Positions 1 to 8,044 of a stretch of 24,656 nt of DNA are shown here, one piece after another. The position numbers and the translations under genes are program-made. The notes under the pieces were generated by a model. It made no database searches and was not told the DNA's origin. It worked only from the letters and a program-made list of their open reading frames with translations. Numbering within the stretch: position 1 is the stretch's first letter; every line of letters begins with the position of its first letter. The stretch is from Erysipelotrichaceae bacterium (GTDB lineage: Bacteria > Bacillota_I > Bacilli_A > Erysipelotrichales > Erysipelotrichaceae): assembly GCA_019415435.1 (NCBI GenBank), contig DXZE01000030.1, positions 1-24,656 on the forward strand, written 5' to 3'.

Positions 1-22
1 AAGGGAATCAAGGCCCTGCAAG

Positions 23-45
23 CCTCGACCCTTTATGGGTCGGGG
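23..45 (+). other. Strong hairpin upstream of rsuA
   Basis: CCTCGACCC (23-31) can pair with GGGTCGGGG (37-45) around a TTTAT loop, giving 9 pairs including one G-T. No T-run follows, so it is not a standard intrinsic terminator. It may be the tail of an upstream gene or a transcript-end structure. The first 71 bases hold no gene start that I can support. Confidence 0.35.
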
Positions 46-71
46 TTAGTTGACAATAACAGAGGTAGATC

Positions 72-758
72 ATGCGTCTTGATAGATTCCTTTCAAATGC
101 CCATGCCGGTACCAGAAGCCAGGTAAAGAAACTGGTGAAGGATGGCAGGGTAAAAGTAAATGGCATAACTGCCCAAACCAGTTCCATGCAGATAAATGAA
201 AACACCTATTCTGTCACTTTGGATGATGAACCGGTTGTTTTTGCAAGATACTGCTATTATATGCTGAATAAACCAGCAGGTTATATCAGTGCTACCGAAG
301 GAAATGTACCATTAGTCACGGATTTAATCCATGAAAATGACAGCGGTATGTTTCCATGTGGTAGATTAGATAAAGATACAGAAGGATTGTTATTAATTAC
401 TAATGACGGACCTTTGGCACATAAGCTTTTATCCCCAAAGCACCATGTTGAAAAGGAATACTTTGTAGAGTTAGCCATTCCTGTATCTGATGATGATATC
501 AACCGTATTTCACAAGGCATTACCTATGATGGAGAAACCTATCAGCCAGCCGTATTCAAACCCCGTACAGAATACTCTGGTACCATTATCTTAAAAGAAG
601 GAAAGTATCATGAGATCAAGGAGATCTTTAAATCCCTTGGTAATCATGTAACGTATCTCAAAAGAATACGCATGAAGAATCTTGTTCTGGATACTTCTTT
701 AAAACCAGGAGAATACAGACCTTTAACCGAAGAAGAGATCAATGATTTAAAAGCTTAA
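72..758 (+). CDS. rsuA: 16S rRNA pseudouridine synthase, RsuA/RluB family
   Basis: Predicted to isomerise a specific uridine to pseudouridine in ribosomal RNA. The protein has 228 residues. An N-terminal S4 RNA-binding domain (about residues 1-45, starting MRLDRFLSNA) is followed by the catalytic domain. The GRLDKDTEGLLLITND motif begins at residue 97 and holds the catalytic aspartate, D100. Length and domain order fit the RsuA family; the S4 domain plus GRLD motif separates it from the TruA and TruB families. The ATG at 72 is preceded by an AGAGGTAG ribosome-binding site. It runs towards ispH and their stop codons overlap in TTAA. The rRNA position modified cannot be told from sequence; U516 of 16S is the usual RsuA target, but an RluB-like 23S target is possible. 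Confidence 0.9.
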   Translation: MRLDRFLSNAHAGTRSQVKKLVKDGRVKVNGITAQTSSMQINENTYSVTLDDEPVVFARYCYYMLNKPAGYISATEGNVPLVTDLIHENDSGMFPCGRLDKDTEGLLLITNDGPLAHKLLSPKHHVEKEYFVELAIPVSDDDINRISQGITYDGETYQPAVFKPRTEYSGTIILKEGKYHEIKEIFKSLGNHVTYLKRIRMKNLVLDTSLKPGEYRPLTEEEINDLKA

Positions 759-1663
759 ATCAGATGTACAGAAGCAGGTTCAGGAAGATTCCACTTACCA
801 TCCAGGGCATACTGCTTTAGAAAATCAATGACCTGTTTGGTTAATTCATTCGGTGTAGAAGATCCGGATGTTACCGCAATGCGGTTTCTTCCTTTCACCA
901 TGTCTTCTTGAAGATCTGATACAGAATCAATCAGGTAGGCATCGTGTATGCCGGAAGATAAACCAATCTGTTTTAACTGGTTGGAGTTATTGGAGCGTTT
1001 GTCTCCGACAACGATTAAGACATCGACATCCTTTAAATGCATAACTGCTTCCTGACGGATTCTTGTCGCATTGCATATTTCACTGCTGACCTGTGCATCC
1101 GGATAAGCTTTCAGACATGCCTCAATGATATCTTTGGTGTCCAGGATAGAAAGGGTAGTCTGATTGGTAATCAATACATGACGCAGACCTTTCAGATGAT
1201 TGATATCTTCTTTACTTGTAATCAGGTGTACATGATCAGAAAGGGATACGGTTCCTTCTGACTCAGGATGACCTTTCTTGCCTATATAGAGAACATCGCC
1301 GCCCTTGGCAATATGGTCTTTGACAAGCTTATGGGTCTTCTCCACATCCGGGCATGAGGCATCTACAATCGTTAAATGCTTGTCCGCTGCTTTCTTTCTG
1401 ACTGCATCCGAGATGCCATGAGCTGTAAAGATGACAATACCGTGGTCAATTTCATCCAAAAGCTCTAACCTTGTCTTATCGGGTGATTCTATAAACTGAA
1501 TGCCTTCTTTCTTACAGGCTTCTACAACAAACTGGTTGTGTACGATCATACCAAGCATATAAACGGGTTCCTTGGTATGTTCTCTTGCTGTCTTATGGGC
1601 AATCTGGATTGCCCTGACAACTCCCTGACAATACCCGCGGGGAATAACACTGATAATCTCCAT
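755..1663 (-). CDS. ispH: 4-hydroxy-3-methylbut-2-enyl diphosphate reductase
   Basis: Last enzyme of the MEP (non-mevalonate) pathway. It reduces HMBPP to isopentenyl and dimethylallyl diphosphate with a [4Fe-4S] cluster. The 302-residue length is typical. The three cluster cysteines are visible at C12 (GYCQGV), C104 (DASCPDVEKTH) and C197 (ICNATRIRQEA). The substrate-binding HN (residues 42-43), GHPE (131-134) and SNNSNQL segments are also present. The ATG at 1663 has a GAGAGGA ribosome-binding site upstream. ispG, the preceding step of the pathway, lies about 2.3 kb away on the same strand but as a separate unit. In Bacillus subtilis ispH (yqfP) also sits beside cshB and nfo, which supports all three calls. 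It converges with rsuA with a 4-base stop overlap and no separate terminator. Confidence 0.96.
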   Translation of the reverse strand: MEIISVIPRGYCQGVVRAIQIAHKTAREHTKEPVYMLGMIVHNQFVVEACKKEGIQFIESPDKTRLELLDEIDHGIVIFTAHGISDAVRKKAADKHLTIVDASCPDVEKTHKLVKDHIAKGGDVLYIGKKGHPESEGTVSLSDHVHLITSKEDINHLKGLRHVLITNQTTLSILDTKDIIEACLKAYPDAQVSSEICNATRIRQEAVMHLKDVDVLIVVGDKRSNNSNQLKQIGLSSGIHDAYLIDSVSDLQEDMVKGRNRIAVTSGSSTPNELTKQVIDFLKQYALDGKWNLPEPASVHLI

Positions 1664-1694
1664 AAAAAAATCCTCTCAAAATCTGTTACTATAA

Positions 1695-1724
1695 ATTATA
1701 GAAGAAAATATGAAAACATTTGAA
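1695..1724 (-). promoter_or_regulatory. Putative ispH promoter
   Basis: On the minus strand a TATAAT -10 (complement of 1695-1700) lies 18 bases from a weak TTCAAA -35 (complement of 1719-1724). This would start the transcript about 25 bases before the ispH start codon. The -35 falls inside the divergent helicase gene. The shared intergenic region is only 46 bases. Confidence 0.45.
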
Positions 1725-3080
1725 GAATTTAACTTAAAAGATACAACCATGCAGTTTATTGCATTAAACCATTTTACAAGTCCAACCCCAATCCAGGAAG
1801 AAGTAATCCCGTCTGCGATCAGAGGCAAAGACATCATCGGTAACTCCGCAACTGGTTCTGGTAAAACCCATGCCTACCTGATTCCGATTATGGAAAAGAT
1901 AAACAGTGAAGAGGATAATTGCCAGGCAGTTATCACTACTCCAACAAGAGAATTAGCTGTACAGATCTATAACAATGCCTTGCTCATGCAGAAAGTAAAT
2001 CCGGATATCCGTATTCATTTATGCATTGGTGGTCAGGACAGAGTCAAGGAAGTGGAATCATTAAAAAAAGCACAGCCACATATAGTGATCGGTACACCTG
2101 GCAGGATCAAAGACCTTTTCTTAAATGAAGGTGTATTGCGTATTGATAAAGCTTCTGTACTTGTTATTGATGAAGCTGATATGACCCTGGAATTCGGCTT
2201 TTTAGAAGATATAGATGCCTTTGCGGGAAGAATGTCAGAGAACCTTCAGATGATGGTATTCTCTGCGACCATACCGGATCAGTTAAAGCCATTCTTAAAG
2301 AAATACATGCATCATCCTATAACGATGACAATCGGTAATGCCGTACGCTTCAATCCAGATATTCATCATGTACTGGTACCTTGTTATCACCATACCTATG
2401 CGGAAACAATCCGTTCCATCTTACCGGGCTTCCATCCGTATGTTTGTCTGATTTTTGCCAATACCCGTAAAGAGGCAGATGACTTAACGGAAGAACTGCG
2501 TCAGGATGGCTTAAAGGTAACGGAATTACATGGCGGCTTAACCGCAAGAGAGAGAAAGCAGGCCATGAAGGAAATTGAAAATGGCAATTCTACGTATGTA
2601 GTCGCAACAGATATTGCCGCAAGAGGCATTGATATTGGCGAAATATCCCATGTCATTTCCTGTGGTTTCCCTGAGGATCTCGAATACTATATTCATCGTG
2701 CCGGTCGTACTGGCAGAGCAGGGTCCGCAGGTACATGCTATGCACTGTATCATGAATCTGATGATGCGGCGATCCGTTCTTTGATGAACCGTGGCATTCA
2801 CTTTGATCACATGCGCTATAAGAAAGACGGTTGGCAGACATTACGTCCTTATGGTCAGAAGTACAAACGTGAAAAAGATGATGAATTAGATAAAAAGATC
2901 ACCATGGTTTATAACAACAAGAAACATACCAAGGTGAAACCAGGCTATAAGAAGAAGAGAAAACAGGCAATTGATAATATCTATCGCAAGAAGAAGAGAG
3001 AAATGATTCGCTCCAAGATCAGAGAAGAAAAGAAGGCTATGTATAAAGAAAGAGCCAGACAGGAAAGGGAAGAATCGTGA
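1710..3080 (+). CDS. cshB: DEAD-box ATP-dependent RNA helicase (CshB-like)
   Basis: ATP-dependent unwinding of RNA, usually in ribosome assembly, mRNA turnover or cold adaptation. All helicase motifs are visible in the 456 residues: Q motif (F4 and TPIQ at 26-29), Walker A ATGSGKT (47-53), PTREL, DEAD (154-157), SAT (185-187), ATDIAARGIDI (299-309) and HRAGRTGR (329-336). Two RecA-like domains are followed by a strongly basic, Lys/Arg-rich tail from about residue 395, probably an RNA-binding extension. The ATG at 1710 has only a short AGAAG-like ribosome-binding site. The stop overlaps the GTG start of nfo by 4 bases, so the two are translationally coupled. The name cshB comes mainly from the ispH-cshB-nfo neighbourhood shared with B. 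subtilis; the helicase class itself is certain. Confidence 0.93.
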   Translation: MKTFEEFNLKDTTMQFIALNHFTSPTPIQEEVIPSAIRGKDIIGNSATGSGKTHAYLIPIMEKINSEEDNCQAVITTPTRELAVQIYNNALLMQKVNPDIRIHLCIGGQDRVKEVESLKKAQPHIVIGTPGRIKDLFLNEGVLRIDKASVLVIDEADMTLEFGFLEDIDAFAGRMSENLQMMVFSATIPDQLKPFLKKYMHHPITMTIGNAVRFNPDIHHVLVPCYHHTYAETIRSILPGFHPYVCLIFANTRKEADDLTEELRQDGLKVTELHGGLTARERKQAMKEIENGNSTYVVATDIAARGIDIGEISHVISCGFPEDLEYYIHRAGRTGRAGSAGTCYALYHESDDAAIRSLMNRGIHFDHMRYKKDGWQTLRPYGQKYKREKDDELDKKITMVYNNKKHTKVKPGYKKKRKQAIDNIYRKKKREMIRSKIREEKKAMYKERARQEREES

Positions 3081-3946
3081 TTATCGGATCTCATGTCCAG
3101 ATGAAGGCACCCCTGTATCTGGAAGGTAGCGTGAAAGAGGCATTATCTTATAACGCAAATGCCCTCATGATTTATACAGGTGCGCCACAGAATACAAAAA
3201 GAGTACCGGCAGAAAATCTGCATGGTGATGAAGCATTATCTTTGATGCAGGAGCATAGCATTGATCCAGCCAATATGATTGTTCATGCCCCATACATCAT
3301 CAATCCGGCAAACTCAGTTAAACCTGAAGTAGGGGAATTAGCTGTTTCTTTCTTAGATCAGGAAGTGAAAAGAGCGCATGCGATTCATGCCTCCTATATG
3401 GTTTTACATCCAGGATCCTATACAACTACAGATCTTGAAACAGGTATTAATACAGCCATTGCTCATCTGAATGAAGTAGATGTCAGTGAAGACATCACGA
3501 TATGTCTGGAAACAATGGCAGGCAAGGGCAGTGAGATAGGCTATCGGTTTGAACAGATAGCCGCAATACTGGAAGGATTAAAACAGCCGGAAAGATATGG
3601 TGTCTGTTTAGATACATGTCATATTCACGATGCCGGTTATGATGTAACAGATTTTGATTCTGTTCTTGATGAATTTGATCATATTATCGGTTTATCAAGA
3701 CTCCATGTTATTCATCTCAATGATTCCAGGAATGAACGTGGTGCCCGTAAAGACAGACATGCCAATATCGGTGAAGGAAAAATTGGTTTTGATGCTTTGC
3801 ATGCTATTGCCATGAATCCACGTACAGAAAACATACCGAAGATACTTGAAACACCATATATAGACAAAAAGCCGCCTTATAAAGATGAAATTGAAATGTT
3901 AAGAAGCGGCAGCTATCATTCATTAGTACAAGAAAAGCCAGTCTGA
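3077..3946 (+). CDS. nfo: Deoxyribonuclease IV (AP endonuclease)
   Basis: Cuts DNA 5' to abasic sites in base-excision repair, using three zinc ions in a TIM barrel. The protein has 289 residues. The nine family metal ligands can be placed: H70 (HAPY), H111 (LHPGS), E145 (CLETMAGKG), D179 and H182 (CLDTCHIHDAG), H213 (HLNDS), D226 and H228 (KDRHANIGEG) and E258 (LETPY). The start is a GTG inside the last codons of the helicase gene (GTGA overlap), with AGGAAAGGGA as ribosome-binding site just upstream. Co-expression with the upstream helicase is implied. The last codons and the stop form the 5' arm and loop of a terminator hairpin, so the coding end and the transcription end are fused. Confidence 0.96.
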   Translation: MIIGSHVQMKAPLYLEGSVKEALSYNANALMIYTGAPQNTKRVPAENLHGDEALSLMQEHSIDPANMIVHAPYIINPANSVKPEVGELAVSFLDQEVKRAHAIHASYMVLHPGSYTTTDLETGINTAIAHLNEVDVSEDITICLETMAGKGSEIGYRFEQIAAILEGLKQPERYGVCLDTCHIHDAGYDVTDFDSVLDEFDHIIGLSRLHVIHLNDSRNERGARKDRHANIGEGKIGFDALHAIAMNPRTENIPKILETPYIDKKPPYKDEIEMLRSGSYHSLVQEKPV

Positions 3947-3957
3947 ACTGGCTTTTC
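3933..3957. terminator. Bidirectional terminator shared by nfo and ispG
   Basis: AAAAGCCAGT (3933-3942) pairs with ACTGGCTTTT (3947-3956) around a CTGA loop. The A4 and T4 ends make it symmetric, so it can stop transcripts from both strands. The loop contains the TGA stop of nfo. The ispG stop codon lies just beyond it, from 3960. Confidence 0.85.
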
Positions 3958-3959
3958 AT

Positions 3960-5036
3960 TTATGCATTCTGATGTTTCTCTTTAATGATTTCCTGTATTT
4001 CTTCAACAAGAGCATCCCTGATTTCTTCCTGTGGTACGGTTTTAACAACCTTTCCTTTACGGAAGAGGATACCGGAATCATATCCACCAGCGATTCCTAC
4101 ATCGGCACGTCCTGCTTCCTGTATACCATTAACAGGACATCCCATGATCGCTATCGTAATATCTTCATGAATGGATTTCAGATAATCTTCCATCTCTTTT
4201 ACAAGTGGTAACATATCATACTGAATTCGGCCGCATGTCGGACAGGCAATCAGATCCGGTACATTACTCGTTAAGTGGAATGCTTTTAGTAACTGCTTGC
4301 CAATGATTAATTCTTCTTCTGGCGGAGCAGAGACAGATACGCGGATTGTATCACCAATACCTTCATGTAAAAGGGTACCAAGAGCAGCGGATGACTTGAC
4401 GGCAGATTCTGTAAATCCACCTGCTTCAGTTAATCCCAAGTGCAGTGGGTAAGGATAATGAGCCGCAGCTGCTTCATAAGCAGCGATGGTTAACTCTACA
4501 TTGGATGACTTGAAAGATAAACAGATATCATGGAAATCAAGATCTTCCAGAATTTTAACGTGTCTGTCTGCAGAAGCAATCATCGCTTCGGCACAAATGC
4601 CGCCATACTGATCTAAAAACTGTTTCTCTAACGAACCGCCATTGATGCCAATACGGATAGGAATATGTCTTTCCTTACATGCCTTGACAACTGCTTCGGT
4701 ATGTTCTCTTGATCCGATATTACCGGGGTTGATACGGATCGCATCCACGCCGCCTTCAGCTGCTATTAATGCTAAAAGGTAATTGAAGTGTATATCTGCG
4801 ACAATTGGTAAGGTAACTAATTCCTTAATAGCAGGAATAGCTCTTGCGTCTTCTTCATCAAGAACAGCAATTCTTGCAATTTCACAACCGCCCTCAGCCA
4901 GTTTATTGATCTGATCTGCGGTAGCCTGTACATCCTTGGCAGGTACATTTGTCATGGATTGCAGAATACATTTATTCTGACCACCGATCTGGACATTGCC
5001 TACTTTGATCGGTCTTGTTTCATTACGTTTTGTCAT
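3960..5036 (-). CDS. ispG: 4-hydroxy-3-methylbut-2-en-1-yl diphosphate synthase
   Basis: Penultimate enzyme of the MEP isoprenoid pathway. It converts MEcPP to HMBPP with a [4Fe-4S] cluster, and its product is the substrate of IspH. I start it at the ATG at 5036 (MTKRNETRPIKVGNVQIGG), giving 358 residues, because a near-perfect AAAGGAGG site lies just upstream. The reading frame is open further upstream to 5117, but that extension is unlike the family. A TIM-barrel part (IGGQ near residue 17, DIHFNY at 81-86, INPGN at 102-106) is followed by the cluster domain with C265 and C268 (CPTCGR), C300 (GCPVNG) and E307. It ends at the terminator shared with nfo. Confidence 0.96.
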   Translation of the reverse strand: MTKRNETRPIKVGNVQIGGQNKCILQSMTNVPAKDVQATADQINKLAEGGCEIARIAVLDEEDARAIPAIKELVTLPIVADIHFNYLLALIAAEGGVDAIRINPGNIGSREHTEAVVKACKERHIPIRIGINGGSLEKQFLDQYGGICAEAMIASADRHVKILEDLDFHDICLSFKSSNVELTIAAYEAAAAHYPYPLHLGLTEAGGFTESAVKSSAALGTLLHEGIGDTIRVSVSAPPEEELIIGKQLLKAFHLTSNVPDLIACPTCGRIQYDMLPLVKEMEDYLKSIHEDITIAIMGCPVNGIQEAGRADVGIAGGYDSGILFRKGKVVKTVPQEEIRDALVEEIQEIIKEKHQNA

Positions 5037-5137
5037 GTATAAATCCTCCTTTTTCATTATGCCACGATTATGATTGTCATGCGCTTCAAAATAGCATAAT
5101 ATAGAGGAAGAAAGCATAACATGACGTGCTGATTTGC

Positions 5138-5166
5138 TTGGAATTATCAGATGGTTATGTTATACT
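5138..5166 (+). promoter_or_regulatory. Promoter of rpmG
   Basis: TTGGAA (5138-5143), a 17-base spacer and TATACT (5161-5166), preceded by TG at 5158-5159 as an extended -10. Initiation is expected near 5173, about 24 bases before the rpmG start. This is one of the best sigma-A-type promoters in the window. Confidence 0.75.
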
Positions 5167-5196
5167 CAACAGGTAATAACGTCAGGAGGGATCACG

Positions 5197-5349
5197 ATGG
5201 CAAGAGAAAATATAACTTTCAAGTGCTCTGTTTGCGGTGAAGAAAACTACATCGGAACGAGAAATAAGCGTAAGCATACGGAAAAAATGCAGATCAAGAA
5301 GTATTGCCCACGCTGCAAGAAGATGACTTTGCATAAGGAGAAGAAATAA
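5197..5349 (+). CDS. rpmG: 50S ribosomal protein L33, zinc-ribbon form
   Basis: Small protein of the large ribosomal subunit. The ATG at 5197 follows an AGGAGGG ribosome-binding site and gives 50 residues starting MARENITFKCSVCGEEN. The longer upstream frame (to 5134) runs through the promoter and is not the real start. Two CxxC pairs (C10/C13 and C36/C39, in CSVCGE and CPRCKK) make this the zinc-binding (C+) paralogue. Bacteria with a C+ form often also carry a cysteine-free copy made under zinc limitation; none is in this window. It is not next to secE-nusG. Its stop codon lies within the following terminator stem. Confidence 0.95.
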   Translation: MARENITFKCSVCGEENYIGTRNKRKHTEKMQIKKYCPRCKKMTLHKEKK

Positions 5350-5368
5350 GCCAATGGCTTATTTTTTT
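5345..5368 (+). terminator. Intrinsic terminator after rpmG
   Basis: AATAAGCC (5345-5352) pairs with GGCTTATT (5356-5363) around a 3-base loop, followed by a T-run to 5368. The 5' arm contains the rpmG stop codon. Confidence 0.85.
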
Positions 5369-5381
5369 GTAAGTAAAACAT

Positions 5382-5996
5382 ATGCATCTGGATATATTGC
5401 CAATCGGCTTATACGATGAAAACAGCTATGTTCTTCACCAGAATAAGCATGTGCTGCTGGTGGATCCGGGAAGATATGTCAAAGAGATTTCTGCAAAGAT
5501 AGAGAAAGATGAAACCGTAGACGGCATTGTCTTAACCCATGGTCATGAAGATCATACGGGTGCTGTGGATGATCTGGTTGATCTGTATCATTGCAAGGTA
5601 TATATCAGCCGTAAAGATCTGGACTTAATTGATCCTGATAATGCCACCCGGCCTGGTTTTAGTGCACCGGTCTATTCCAAGGTTACGCCATATCCAGAAG
5701 GAGATAATGAAATCACCATCGGTACATTCTCATTAAAGATCATTGAAACACCAGGTCATACGGAAGGGTCTGTATGTATCCAATATCGCAGCATTCTTTT
5801 TACAGGTGATACATTATTTGCCGGAAGTATAGGCCGTACAGATCTATACTCTGGTAATGAAAACGAGATGGTTCAGTCTTTGTATAAACTAAGCAGGATG
5901 CCTGGTTACCTGCAGGTATTCCCGGGACATGGACCTTCTACAACCATCTCTCATGAGTTACAGATAAATCCATATTTTTACCAGTTCAACCACTAA
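5382..5996 (+). CDS. Metallo-beta-lactamase-fold hydrolase (glyoxalase II-like, YqgX type)
   Basis: A small cytoplasmic metallohydrolase of 204 residues resembling hydroxyacylglutathione hydrolases. The metal motif HGHEDH lies at residues 53-58, followed by PGHTEGS, the bridging aspartate in FTGDTLF, and a final PGHG. The length lacks the C-terminal glutathione-binding domain of true glyoxalase II, so the substrate is unknown; other small thioesters are possible. The ATG at 5382 comes 13 bases after the rpmG terminator T-run and has no convincing ribosome-binding site, which suggests read-through expression or weak translation. B. subtilis has a similar gene (yqgX) a short distance from comGA, as here. 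Confidence 0.88.
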   Translation: MHLDILPIGLYDENSYVLHQNKHVLLVDPGRYVKEISAKIEKDETVDGIVLTHGHEDHTGAVDDLVDLYHCKVYISRKDLDLIDPDNATRPGFSAPVYSKVTPYPEGDNEITIGTFSLKIIETPGHTEGSVCIQYRSILFTGDTLFAGSIGRTDLYSGNENEMVQSLYKLSRMPGYLQVFPGHGPSTTISHELQINPYFYQFNH

Positions 5997-6029
5997 GATA
6001 CGAAATGAACAAATTTCGTATCTTTTTTT
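5995..6029 (+). terminator. Strong terminator between the hydrolase and comGA
   Basis: AAGATACGAAAT (5995-6006) pairs perfectly with ATTTCGTATCTT (6013-6024) around GAACAA, then a T-run to 6029. The 12-pair stem is the longest perfect one seen here and insulates the competence operon. Confidence 0.92.
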
Positions 6030-6077
6030 GTGGAATTTGCCTTTTTTCTACAAATATTTATTACAGGAAGGAGGCTT

Positions 6078-7067
6078 ATGAGAGAAAGACTTCAGGAGAT
6101 TCTGCAGATAGCGGTGAACTACGATGTAACAGATATTCACTTTGATGTCAGAAGAGAAAAAGAATGTGAAAAAACAATTGTGGAGATGCGGGTAAAAGGA
6201 AAGATAAGGAGATTGAAGGAAAAAAAAGATGATATGAAGCTGTTCCGTTATCTGATGTACAGAGCCAATCTCGATGTATCAGATGCATTGCGCCCTCAGA
6301 CCGGATCGTTTCATGAAGAAGTAAACGGGAAGATGCTCTCTTTAAGATTTGCGACAGTTTCCAGCTATCACATCATGTCAGGTGTTTTAAGAATCCTGAA
6401 TTGTCATGGGAATCTGAAGATATCCGATCTGACTTTTGATGAAGATGTTATTTCATGGATGGAAAAGATTACAGATCACCGCAATGGGCTGTTTATCTTT
6501 ACCGGTCCAACCGGATCAGGCAAGACAACCAGTCTCTACACCATATTGAATGCATGTACCGGCAAGAAGATCTTTACATTAGAGGATCCGGTAGAAGTAG
6601 TAAATGAAAAGTACATTCAGATTCAGATCAATGAGAAGCAGCATATGTCCTATGCCGATGGCATCAGACAGTTAATGAGACATGATCCGGATATCGTCAT
6701 GATAGGTGAAATCAGAGATGAAGAAGCTGCCAGGATGGCAGTCAGGTGTGCCCTTACCGGTCATCTTGTCTTAACCAGTCTGCATGCTTCATCCTGCATT
6801 TCTGCCATTTACAGAATGGAAGATTTAGGTGTGGATATGATGCAGATGGAAGACGTACTTGCCGGGATATGCTCGCAAAGATTGTATGAAACTGAAGAAG
6901 GAAAGAAGGTGAGTGTTTATGAGTACATGGACCGCAGACAGTTACAGACATGGTTTACCACAAAGAAAGTACCGGAAGACTTCCACTCCCTTTCTGAAAA
7001 GACCATCAAGGCAATTGAAAACGCTTGGATCACAAAAGAAAGTGCCGAAGCGGATACGCTTGCGTAG
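6078..7067 (+). CDS. comGA: ComGA-like traffic ATPase of the competence pilus
   Basis: Cytoplasmic secretion ATPase (GspE/PilB family) that drives assembly of the type IV-like competence pilus for DNA uptake. The ATG at 6078 has an excellent AGGAAGGAGG site and gives 329 residues; the frame is open back to 6030 but that stretch directly follows the terminator. Walker A GPTGSGKTT lies at 143-151, an Asp-box-like ED near 169, Walker B DIVMIGEIRDE at about 205-215, and the His box CALTGHLVLTSLHAS at about 224-238. The N-terminal domain is short and there is no CxxC zinc motif, as in Gram-positive ComGA rather than GspE. It is the first gene of a seven-gene comG operon, overlapping comGB. Confidence 0.92.
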   Translation: MRERLQEILQIAVNYDVTDIHFDVRREKECEKTIVEMRVKGKIRRLKEKKDDMKLFRYLMYRANLDVSDALRPQTGSFHEEVNGKMLSLRFATVSSYHIMSGVLRILNCHGNLKISDLTFDEDVISWMEKITDHRNGLFIFTGPTGSGKTTSLYTILNACTGKKIFTLEDPVEVVNEKYIQIQINEKQHMSYADGIRQLMRHDPDIVMIGEIRDEEAARMAVRCALTGHLVLTSLHASSCISAIYRMEDLGVDMMQMEDVLAGICSQRLYETEEGKKVSVYEYMDRRQLQTWFTTKKVPEDFHSLSEKTIKAIENAWITKESAEADTLA

Positions 7068-8031
7068 GGAAGACTGTAAATCCTTAGTACATCTTCTGGA
7101 TAATGGTTTTTCCTTATCGGACAGTATGGAAATACTGGATGAAAGAAGTACGCATGTTATCTTTACTGCGATTCGTGAAAAGCTGGCTAATGGCGAAGCA
7201 GTCGTTACATTCTTTGGCAACTATTGCCCAAATGATATACAGGAATACTTTACTTCCTTTATCCGTTACATGTCCTTTGATCAGGCTTTGTCCGCTTCTA
7301 TTTCCATCGTTGAAAAGATGGAAGAAGAAAAGAAGATGATTGTCAAAGGCATGCTGTATCCGGTATTGCTGTTTATCGGTGTCATTGCAGGGATTGGCAT
7401 CTTTGCGCAGTTTGTCTTGCCATCTTTGATCAGTATGATGAGTGGATTTCATATTGATGGATCTGACTATGAACTCATGCAGAAAGTGATCTTAGCAGGA
7501 TCCAGATTATTCATGATTGTACTAACTGTATCCATAATCATCATTCTTGTATCTCTTCAGAAAACCAACATTGTTAAAACATACCGCAATGTTTCCAGAA
7601 TCAGAGAAAATGCCATTCTTGTTCAGTATGCAAGCAGTGACTTTGCAAGATTCTTTCTCGAATGTGAAAGAAGAGGCATGTCTACTTCCGCTATACTTTC
7701 TGTTTTAAAAGAGACAAAAGACAAACCTTTGGTTGCCTATATTGCTTCTGAAATGGATGGGCATTTATTAAAAGGGGAATCTTTTGAAGAAGCAGTCAAA
7801 GCATGTCATGTCGAAAAGGCTTTGTTAAAGTTCTTCAGAATTGCAGTGTATGCCTCGGATTGTACAAGAATGCTGGAAGGGTATCTGGACATGGTTCATC
7901 TCCGTACATTGGCCGCGATTCGTCGTTTCTCTCATTGCGTACAGCTTGTTTCCTATGCTTCAGTCGGTATTGTTCTGATCTTTGTATACAGGGTACTAAT
8001 GATGCCGATCACGATGCTTCAGAATATTTGA
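7042..8031 (+). CDS. comGB: ComGB-like inner-membrane platform protein
   Basis: Polytopic GspF/PilC-family membrane protein that couples the ATPase to pseudopilin assembly. Two GspF repeats can be seen, each a cytoplasmic helical bundle followed by a membrane segment. Strong hydrophobic stretches begin with GMLYPVLLFIGVIAGIGIF, a second follows at ILAGSRLFMIVLTVSIIIIL, and a last lies near the C-terminus (LVSYASVGIVLIFVYRVLM). The frame is open back to an ATG at 6913, but this would overlap comGA by 155 bases with non-family sequence. I prefer GTG at 7042 (329 residues, 26-base overlap); TTG at 7060 (8-base overlap with the comGA stop) is equally possible, and neither has a strong ribosome-binding site. 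The product is clear, the start is not. Confidence 0.85.
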   Translation: MPKRIRLRREDCKSLVHLLDNGFSLSDSMEILDERSTHVIFTAIREKLANGEAVVTFFGNYCPNDIQEYFTSFIRYMSFDQALSASISIVEKMEEEKKMIVKGMLYPVLLFIGVIAGIGIFAQFVLPSLISMMSGFHIDGSDYELMQKVILAGSRLFMIVLTVSIIIILVSLQKTNIVKTYRNVSRIRENAILVQYASSDFARFFLECERRGMSTSAILSVLKETKDKPLVAYIASEMDGHLLKGESFEEAVKACHVEKALLKFFRIAVYASDCTRMLEGYLDMVHLRTLAAIRRFSHCVQLVSYASVGIVLIFVYRVLMMPITMLQNI

Positions 8032-8044
8032 AAGGAAAAAGACT

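Noticed and set aside
1..52. Possible 3' end of an upstream gene (frame 3, stopping at TGA 50-52)
   Set aside because: Only about 16 codons are visible, all three frames are open for some distance, and no family motif can be recognised.
5037..5117. Longer N-terminus for ispG beginning at 5117
   Set aside because: The 27 extra residues are unlike IspG, and a near-perfect ribosome-binding site directly precedes the ATG at 5036.
5998..6006. TACGAAAT near comGA, similar to the streptococcal competence box TACGAATA
   Set aside because: It is one arm of the strong terminator hairpin and is on the wrong side of the T-run to act as a promoter for comGA; the match is incomplete.
6913..7041. Longer comGB start at 6913
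   Set aside because: It would overlap comGA by 155 bases and adds sequence unlike ComGB.
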